Source of the DNA: Zoroaster sp. YZ-2022
Lineage: Eukaryota > Echinodermata > Asteroidea > Forcipulatida > Zoroasteridae
Direction: 5' to 3'
Assembly (NCBI GenBank): GCA_029582265.1
Contig: CM055828.1
Location: forward strand, 27,730,618 to 27,794,617
Length of the DNA stretch: 64,000 nucleotides
Position 1 is the first letter of the stretch. Each line of letters begins with the position of its first letter. Shown here in pieces: positions 56,832-64,000 of this stretch. The position numbers and the translations under genes are program-made. Under the pieces are notes generated by a model, which saw only the letters and a program-made list of their open reading frames with translations, was not told the origin of the DNA and ran no database searches.

Positions 56832-57393
56832 AAGACCTAAATTGTTTTAAATCTCACTTCCACATCGTTCTACCACAAATTGTAACGGATGTAAAAATTG
56901 TGAATACTTTTCCACAATTTTCTTATGAGTTTAAAAGAAATTAAGCATATTCATAGAAGCAGTCTTGCCAACATTTCCAATGTTTCCAATATTCTATGCT
57001 CCATTTAACTATTAATGAACACATATGCAGAATTCCATCTTAAAGTAATACCATGCAATGTGCAGATATACACAGTAACCACTGATGCTGAAAAATATGC
57101 AAAATATGGGAAAACAAGAACAGCAGTGTGCACTACCAATGTGGGACCGTTTCAATTTAATGACTGAAATTTGAAATTGAAAAAAACATCTGCTGACCTC
57201 TATTTATTCAACCTTTTTTTATTTTTTTATAAAAACCGCATCACAAAAGGTTTGTGAGATGTAAATTTTTTCGACCAAATATATCTAAATTGAATTTATT
57301 TTTTCTTTACATGTACAGGGGTGCCGTTTGTTATAATAGTAAAGAATTGAAACAGATTTCAAAACCACAAACCACAAACCACAAAGAACATAT
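56832..57393. other. no feature seen
   Basis: AT-rich lead-in to the 66-bp array, with accacaaacc words at 57362-57382. Confidence 0.5.
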
Positions 57394-60300
57394 GGAGGAA
57401 GGTACAATACGGATGGTACATCTTTGGTTATTACCAGTGGCCAATTTCATAGAGCTGCTGGAGGAAGGTACAATACGGATGGTACATCTTTAGTTATTAC
57501 CAGTGGCCAATTTCATAGAGCTGCTAATATGGATGGTACATCTTTGGTTATTACCAGTGGCCAATTTCATAGAGCTGCTGGAGGAAGGTACAATACGGAT
57601 GGTACATCTTTGGTTATTACCAGTGGCCAATTTCATAGAGCTGCTGGAGGAAGGTACAATACGGATGGTACATCTTTGGTTATTACCAGTGGCCAATTTC
57701 ATAGAGCTGCTGGAGGAAGGTACAATACGGATGGTACATCTTTGGTTATTACCAGTGGCCAATTTCATAGAGCTGCTGGAGGGAGGTACAATAAGGATGG
57801 TACATCTTTGGTTATTACCAGTGGCCAATTTCATAGAGCTGCTGGAGGAAGGTACAATACGGATGGTACATCTTTGGTTATTACCAGTGGCCAATTTCAT
57901 AGAGCTGCTGGAGGAAGGTACAATACGGATGGTACATCTTTGGTTATTACCAGTGGCCAATTTCATAGAGCTGCTGGAGGAAGGTACAATACGGATGGTA
58001 CATCTTTGGTTATTACCAGTGGCCAATTTCATAGAGCTGCTGGAGGAAGGTACAATACGGATAGTACATCTTTGGTTATTACCAGTGGCCAATTTCATAG
58101 AGCTGCTGGAGGAAGGTACAATATGGATGGTACATCTTTGGTTGTTACCAGTGGCCAATTTCATAGAGCTGCTGGAGGAAGGTACAATACGGATGGTACA
58201 TCTTTAGTTATTACCAGTGGCCAATTTCATAGAGCTGCTAATATGGATGGTACATCTTTGGTTGTTAGCAGTGGCCAATTTCATAGAGCTGCTGGAGGGA
58301 GGTACAATACGGATGGTACATCTTTGGTTGTTACCAGTGGCCAATTTCATAGAGCTGCTGGAGGAAGGTACAATAAGGATGGTACATCTTGGGTTATTAC
58401 CAGTGGCCAATTTCATAGAGCTGCTGGAGGGAGGTACAATACGGATGGTACATCTTTGGTTATTACCAGTGGCCAATTTCATAGAGCTGCTGGAGGAAGG
58501 TACAATACGGATGGTACATCTTTGGTTATTACCAGTGGCCAATTTCATAGAGCTGCTGGAGGAAGGTACAATACGGATGGTACATCTTTGGTTGTTACCA
58601 GTGGCCAATTTCATAGAGCTGCTGGAGGAAGGTACAATACGGATGGTACATCTTTGGTTATTACCAGTGGCCAATTTCATAGAGCTGCTGGAGGGAGGTA
58701 CAATATGGATGGTACATCTTTGGTTATTACCAGTGGCCAATTTCATAGAGCTGCTGGAGGAAGGTACAATATGGATGGTACATCTTTGGTTATTACCAGT
58801 GGCCAATTTCATAGAGCTGCTGGAGGAAGGTACAATACGGATGGTACATCTTTGGTTATTACCAGTGGCCAATTTCATAGAGCTGCTGGAGGAAGGTACA
58901 ATATGGATGGTACATCTTTGGTTGTTACCAGTGGCCAATTTCATAGAGCTGCTGGAGGAAGGTACAATACGGATGGTACATCTTTGGTTGTTACCAGTGG
59001 CCAATTTCATAGAGCTGCTGGAGGAAGGTACAATACGGATGGTACATCTTTGGTTATTACCAGTGGCCAATTTCATAGAGCTGCTGGAGGGAGGTACAAT
59101 ACGGATGGTACATCTTTGGTTATTACCAGTGGCCAATTTCATAGAGCTGCTGGAGGGAGGTACAATAAGGATGGTACATCTTTGGTTGTTACCAGTGGCC
59201 AATTTCATAGAGCTGCTGGAGGGAGGTACAATAAGGATGGTACATCTTTGGTTGTTACCAGTGGCCAATTTCATAGAGCTGCTGGAGGGAGGTACAATAC
59301 GGATGGTACATCTTTGGTTATTACCAGTGGCCAATTTCATAGAGCTGCTGGAGGGAGGTACAATACGGATGGTACATCTTTGGTTGTTACCAGTGGCCAA
59401 TTTCATAGAGCTGCTGGAGGAAGGTACAATACAGATGGTACATCTTTGGTTATTACCAGTGGCCAATTTCATAGAGCTGCTGGAGGAAGGTACAATACGG
59501 ATGGTACATCTTTGGTTATTACCAGTGGCCAATTTCATAGAGCTGCTAATATGGATGGTACATCTTTGGTTATTACCAGTGGCCAATTTCATAGAGCTGC
59601 TGGAGGAAGGTACAATATGGATGGTACATCTTTGGTTATTACCAGTGGCCAATTTCATAGAGCTGCTGGAGGAAGGTACAATACGGATGGTACATCTTTG
59701 GTTGTTACCAGTGGCCAATTTCATAGAGCTGCTGGAGGAAGGTACAATACGGATGGTACATCTTTGGTTGTTACCAGTGGCCAATTTCATAGAGCTGCTG
59801 GAGGAAGGTACAATACGGATGGTACATCTTATTACCAGTGGCCAATTTCATAGAGCTGCTAATATGGATGGTATATCTTATTACCAGTGGCCAATTTCAT
59901 AGAGCTGCTGGAGGAAGGTACAATACGGATGGTACATCTTTGGTTATTACCAGTGGCCAATTTCATAGAGCTGCTGGAGGAAGGTACAATACGGATGGTA
60001 CATCTTTGGTTATTACCAGTGGCCAATTTCATAGAGCTGCTGGAGGAAGGTACAATACGGATGGTACATCTTTGGTTATTACCAGTGGCCAATTTCATAG
60101 AGCTGCTGGAGGAAGGTACAATACGGATGGTACATCTTTGGTTGTTACCAGTGGCCAATTTCATAGAGCTGCTGGAGGGAGGTACAATACGGATGGTACA
60201 TCTTTGGTTATTACCAGTGGCCAATTTCATAGAGCTGCTGGAGGGAGGTACAATACGGATGGTACATCTTTGGTTATTACCAGTGGCCAATTTCATAGAG

Positions 60301-60965
60301 CTGCTGGAGGAAGGTACAATACGGATGGTACATCTTTGGTTATTACCAGTGGCCAATTTCATAGAGCTGCTGGAGGGAGGCACACTAAGGCTGGTACATC
60401 TTTGGTTATTACCAGTGGCCAATTTCATAGAGCTGCTGGAGGGAGGTACAATACGGATGGTACATCTTTGGTTATTACCAGTGGCCAATTTCATAGAGCT
60501 GCTGGAGGAAGGTACAATACGGATGGTACATCTTTGGTTATTACCAGTGGCCAATTTCATAGAGCTGCTGGAGGGAGGTACAATACGGATGGTACATCTT
60601 TGGTTATTACCAGTGGCCAATTTCATAGAGCTGCTGGAGGAAGGTACAATACGGATGGTACATCTTTGGTTATTACCAGTGGCCAATTTCATAGAGCTGC
60701 TGGAGGGAGGTACAATACGGATAGTACATCTTTGGTTATTACCAGTGGCCAATTTCATAGAGCTGCTGGAGGGAGGTACAATACGGATAGTACATCTTTG
60801 GTTGTTACCAGTGGCCAATTTCATAGAGCTGCTGGAGGGAGGTACAATACGGATGGTACATCTTTGGTTATTACCAGTGGCCAATTTCATAGAGCTGCTG
60901 GAGGGAGGTACAATACGGATGGTACATCTTTGGTTACTACCAGTGGACAATTTCATAGAGCTGCT
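57394..60965 (+). repeat. 66-bp minisatellite, 55 units
   Basis: Unit ggaggaaggtacaatacgga, tggtacatctttggttatta, ccagtggccaatttcataga, gctgct. Four units lack 12 bp (begin aatatggatgg, at about 57526, 58238, 59546, 59860) and two lack 5 bp (59828, 59871). Adding these 58 bp back gives exactly 55 units. The period is 22 codons, so two plus frames and one minus frame stay open for hundreds of codons. The 12-bp losses keep frame; the 5-bp losses end the 809-codon frame. The frames have no start context, domain or intron structure, so I read this as a minisatellite. Confidence 0.95.
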
Positions 60966-61122
60966 AAGCAGAAAAAAAACTTGCTCACCAGAAACATTTG
61001 GTCACTAGCCAAATTTTCATACAAACTGTATGCATTTTGGTTGGTAGTCTGTTTTATATTGCTTAGCAAAAGCATTTGCTCAGCAAAATTCTCTGCTTAG
61101 CAGCTCCACGAAATTAGCCGCT
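60940..61122. mobile_element. MITE family E next to the 66-bp array
   Basis: The last array unit ends in ggacaatttcatagagctgc, t, the family E terminus. It continues aagcagaaaaaaaacttgct, accagaaacatttggtc, ttggtagtctgttttatatt and agcagctccacgaaattagc, the opposite terminus. The array unit therefore contains the MITE terminus. Confidence 0.8.
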
Positions 61123-61318
61123 GATTATCAAATTAACAAATTATCTAAAAACGTACTTGCTAAAAAGTTGATTAGTACACATATCAATCATCCTGAAAAA
61201 TGATTTCATCTGAAGTGCTTTCATCTTAGAAAAAAACAGGAAGTGTTGAGTTAGGAATTGTTGAAAGTTAGTGTATCAAATATCCTGAAAAATTATTTCA
61301 TCTGAAGTGCTTTTATCT
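61123..61318. other. spacer with short direct repeat
   Basis: atcctgaaaaatgatttcat, ctgaagtgctt occurs twice (about 61190 and 61280). Confidence 0.5.
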
Positions 61319-61618
61319 TTAACCCTCCTACTATAGCTGAACTTTAGTAGCAAGTAGCTATAGTGGTCAAAACCAGTTAACTGCCTGTTTTGACTATTGA
61401 TCTACATGTAAATGTGCACACAGGGTGATTTTTGACTAGTTTTTACTGTCATTTTGACCACCCTGAACAGTAAAAGACAATGCTCATTTTGACCTGTAAA
61501 TGTAAGTTTACTACACGTAAGGTTTGACAATGTTTGACTTTTAAGTGCATTAAAGATACCTTGGCAAGTATATCAACATTTTTACTGATTTTGACCCTTG
61601 CAGTCATAGAAGGGATAA
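61319..61618 (+). mobile_element. MITE family B, copy 3
   Basis: TTAACCCTCCTACTATAGCT to ttgcagtcatagaagggata, with the last TTAA mutated. Inner blocks match 1116-1411. Confidence 0.82.
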
Positions 61619-61870
61619 GAGAGAAAACAGGAATTGTTGAATTGTCAAATTTTCACCGAAAAATCAAAGAACAGAAAAAACATGTAACAGTTTTTCATTG
61701 TTTTCTCAAGAAATGAAGAGAAATTTTCACAGGTTAGTTTTGTATTTCTTGAAAGCTAGAGGGTTAAAATGAGCAAGTAAACCAAATAGCAATCATTTAC
61801 CTTTAAATACTCAAAAATTTTAAGAAGAAAAAAATAAATATGGCTGGGGGAAATCCCCTGGATAGAATTA
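61619..61870. other. no feature seen
   Basis: Nothing recognised. Confidence 0.4.
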
Positions 61871-62472
61871 TTAAAGGGACAGTATCTTCAGAGCAGACTT
61901 TCAACAGGGCATGGAATCGGTGTCCTTGTTTATTAACCCTCCTTATACTTCTGGTACCTTTTTCATATAAGTTGATCCACCATTTGAAACCATTCGCTTT
62001 TGAGGTTTTGAATGGTGAAATAACTGTGTACAGTATTGATTCCCCCAAATGGTTTTGAATGGTAGGTCAGCTAATACAAAACCTTGTTTGGATCTTTCCA
62101 AATGGTAGTAGGCCTACAGCTAATACAAAACCTTGTTTGGATACTTCTAAGTGGTGAATCAATGGACCCTCTATGCATTTGAATGGATTTGAATGGTAGT
62201 AAAGCTTGCTACCAACACTGTTCAAATGGTATCACCATGTGTGTACAAAACCAATGGGCATTTTGGTAAGTGGAAATTTTGAATGGTTTCAAATGGTCAA
62301 ACAGTAGGAGGGTTAAGATGAACACCGTGACTGAAAATTGCAGGCTCATTTATGCAGCAGAAACAGTATTTCTGGCCATATCATGTGGGGTATTATTTTC
62401 AGTCACTGAGTTAATCTAAAACTAACACTCCGATTCCGTGCCATGCTGATCTTGACGATATTGTCCCTTTAA
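61871..62472 (-). mobile_element. MITE family A, interrupted by a nested MITE
   Basis: Outer ends TTAAAGGGACAGTATCTTCA and acgatattgtccctttaa. The two halves (61871-61932 and 62317-62472) join into a normal family A order once 61933-62316 is removed. Confidence 0.85.
61933..62316. mobile_element. nested TTAA-flanked MITE
   Basis: Starts TTAACCCTCCTTATACTTCT and ends AACAGTAGGAGGGTTAA. The ends resemble families B and C but the interior (many aaatggt/accattt words) does not. TTAA lies on both sides and one TTAA exists at the site in intact family A copies (gtttaagat), as expected for TTAA-specific insertion. Confidence 0.85.
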
Positions 62473-64000
62473 CCTTTGGTGTGCATACAGAATCTCTGAA
62501 AGGCAGATGAGCTAAAAGGTTTCTCAGAATTTAACAGTGTCTCCAGTTGCAAATATCACATTAAAACTGTTTTATTATTTACCTAAGATCTTCTCAGTAG
62601 CTGTGCAGTAGTTGCCTGTTATAAAAATGTCAGCCCTTGTTACCAGCGTAAATACCTGATGACACTCTAGGGCAGGTCCCATCAACTGTAATTTTAGCTA
62701 TCTGGCATTCAAGAGAGGCACTGGGAGGATTCTGGATTACCTCCTAAATGACTAGTTATTTGAAATAAGCTTGCGAATGTAAACTCATTCCCAACTGGAA
62801 CCTGAATAATCTGCTTGTCTGGGCTAGCAGCCTTCAGTGCACTGGCGTGCCCAATCAATGTATCGGTGGACAGTGAACCACAGAGCTTGTTTTTAATCGA
62901 TCAGAATTTTGGGAAAAACAATCACGTTATTGGGTACATGAGAGTGCATTTCAAGAGGGCTGTTTGCGGAGGATTTAGTTGAACCAACCACTGAATATTT
63001 TTTTACAAGAGCAGGCAGAGTGGACCAAGTTGACACTGAAGGCTTTGGAAATGGAACTGGAATTGGAGAAGAGAGGGAGTTAATAGGTTTGATCGAGTTA
63101 AACTGATTAGACTTAGGGGGAAAAACGTGGCATTCCCTGCTGTTGAATTAAACGTTTGTAAGAGACTGGCATCTTCACCCTGACATGGTCATTCCCCTCT
63201 GCTCCAAACGATGTCTTGGGACAATATCTCAAGACAGATCATGGGCTGAATCGTTCACGGGATGAAACCCCTTAGGCATCACAAGTTTTTGTTGTTGATT
63301 ATAAAGCATTAAACAGGGTCCAAATACAGTGAACCCTGTATACTTAAAACAAACTAGTACTCATGATTAACATCTTGTCTCTGGAATTAGTGGAATACAT
63401 GCTAAAGGGAATATGGGGGATGCATGTAGTAAAAATTCCCCAAAGACGTGTACATGTAAATTGTACTGATAAAGCTTGGGCTTCCCAAAATGTACAGTCT
63501 TTGTGCACACATCTATGGCAAGTTACCGAGAGCATTCTCTGTGCTTATTTCCCTTCCAACAAACCCCCTCCCCCGAAAAAAAAATTAAATAAATATAATT
63601 TTAAAAAATTTAAAAAAACAATTATAATTAAGATACTGCGGTCATACCATGTACAATGTATTTATCTCAACTATCGCTAGGTGATGTACAGGGTTTCTGA
63701 AACGAACCTTTTCAGGCAACTTGAATATTGTCGCAATTGAAATATTATTTTATTTATTCACCAAATTGAACAAGGATTATAAACCTTCCTAGTTGAAAAC
63801 AATCCCTTAAAACAATTGATTTATTAATTAAACAAAATAAAATATAAATATTAAACTGTAGTTAAATTATTAATATTTCTACCTCTGCCATAAATTATTA
63901 TCTTTAATTGGAAAAAATAAAAATAAGGAAATATTCTTTTATATGAAATAATCAAAGCACCATTAATGTAAAGTTAGGTAAAACTTGTAGCTTTGCATGG
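62473..64000. other. no feature seen
   Basis: No gene or repeat recognised up to the window end. An A/T-rich tract lies at 63570-63625. Confidence 0.5.

Noticed and set aside
57424..59853. 809-codon open frame (and 528- and 561-codon frames) as a repetitive protein gene
   Set aside because: The frames follow from a stop-free 66-bp unit. Both strands are open, two units carry 5-bp losses, and no signal peptide, domain or gene structure is visible.

Overview
The window reads as repeat-rich nuclear DNA of a marine invertebrate deuterostome. An echinoderm, possibly a sea star, is my best guess, at low confidence. Grounds: no compact gene array, no operons, very many microsatellites, tRNA-derived SINEs with (ATT)n tails, 3' ends of non-LTR retrotransposons, a Penelope-like element, short non-autonomous DNA transposons (MITEs), frequent TACATGTACA words, and a short internal run of the TTAGGG telomere repeat. 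I found no host protein gene that I can defend. The long open frames come from simple repeats, minisatellites or transposon remnants, so the window is probably intergenic or deep in introns.

Layout. 1-16 kb: a (AAT)n-tailed SINE, MITE families here labelled A to I, a hAT-type MITE with its 8-bp target duplication, a SINE with a 618-bp (GTT)n tail, compound microsatellites, a possible ORF1/gag-like fragment and a recent 258-bp tandem duplication. 16-25 kb: more MITEs, a decayed Penelope-like element (reverse transcriptase, a possible 38-base intron, GIY-YIG endonuclease, hammerhead-like 3' motif), a 100-bp satellite, a LINE tail inserted in a MITE, and interstitial telomere repeats. 25-41 kb: a 29-bp minisatellite (about 39 units), (TG)n/(TA)n arrays, a tRNA-like sequence, a 13-bp minisatellite inside a MITE, a second hAT-type MITE with 8-bp target duplication, and a 59-bp minisatellite (about 31 units). 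41-57 kb: two foldback elements, SINEs, more TTAA-flanked MITEs, G-rich duplicated DNA beside a LINE C-terminal coding remnant, and nested insertions. 57-64 kb: a 66-bp array of 55 units that uses the terminus of MITE family E as part of its unit, then a MITE nested inside another MITE.

How the parts work together. Nothing here forms a pathway. Three themes recur. Many MITE families (A, B, C, D, G, O and a nested one) share TTAA flanks, the target preference of piggyBac-type transposases. Tandem arrays have repeatedly grown inside MITEs (13-bp, 59-bp and 66-bp arrays). Penelope-type 3' ends with hammerhead-ribozyme-like folds occur at several sites. Family letters are my own labels, and all calls come from reading the sequence without database searches.
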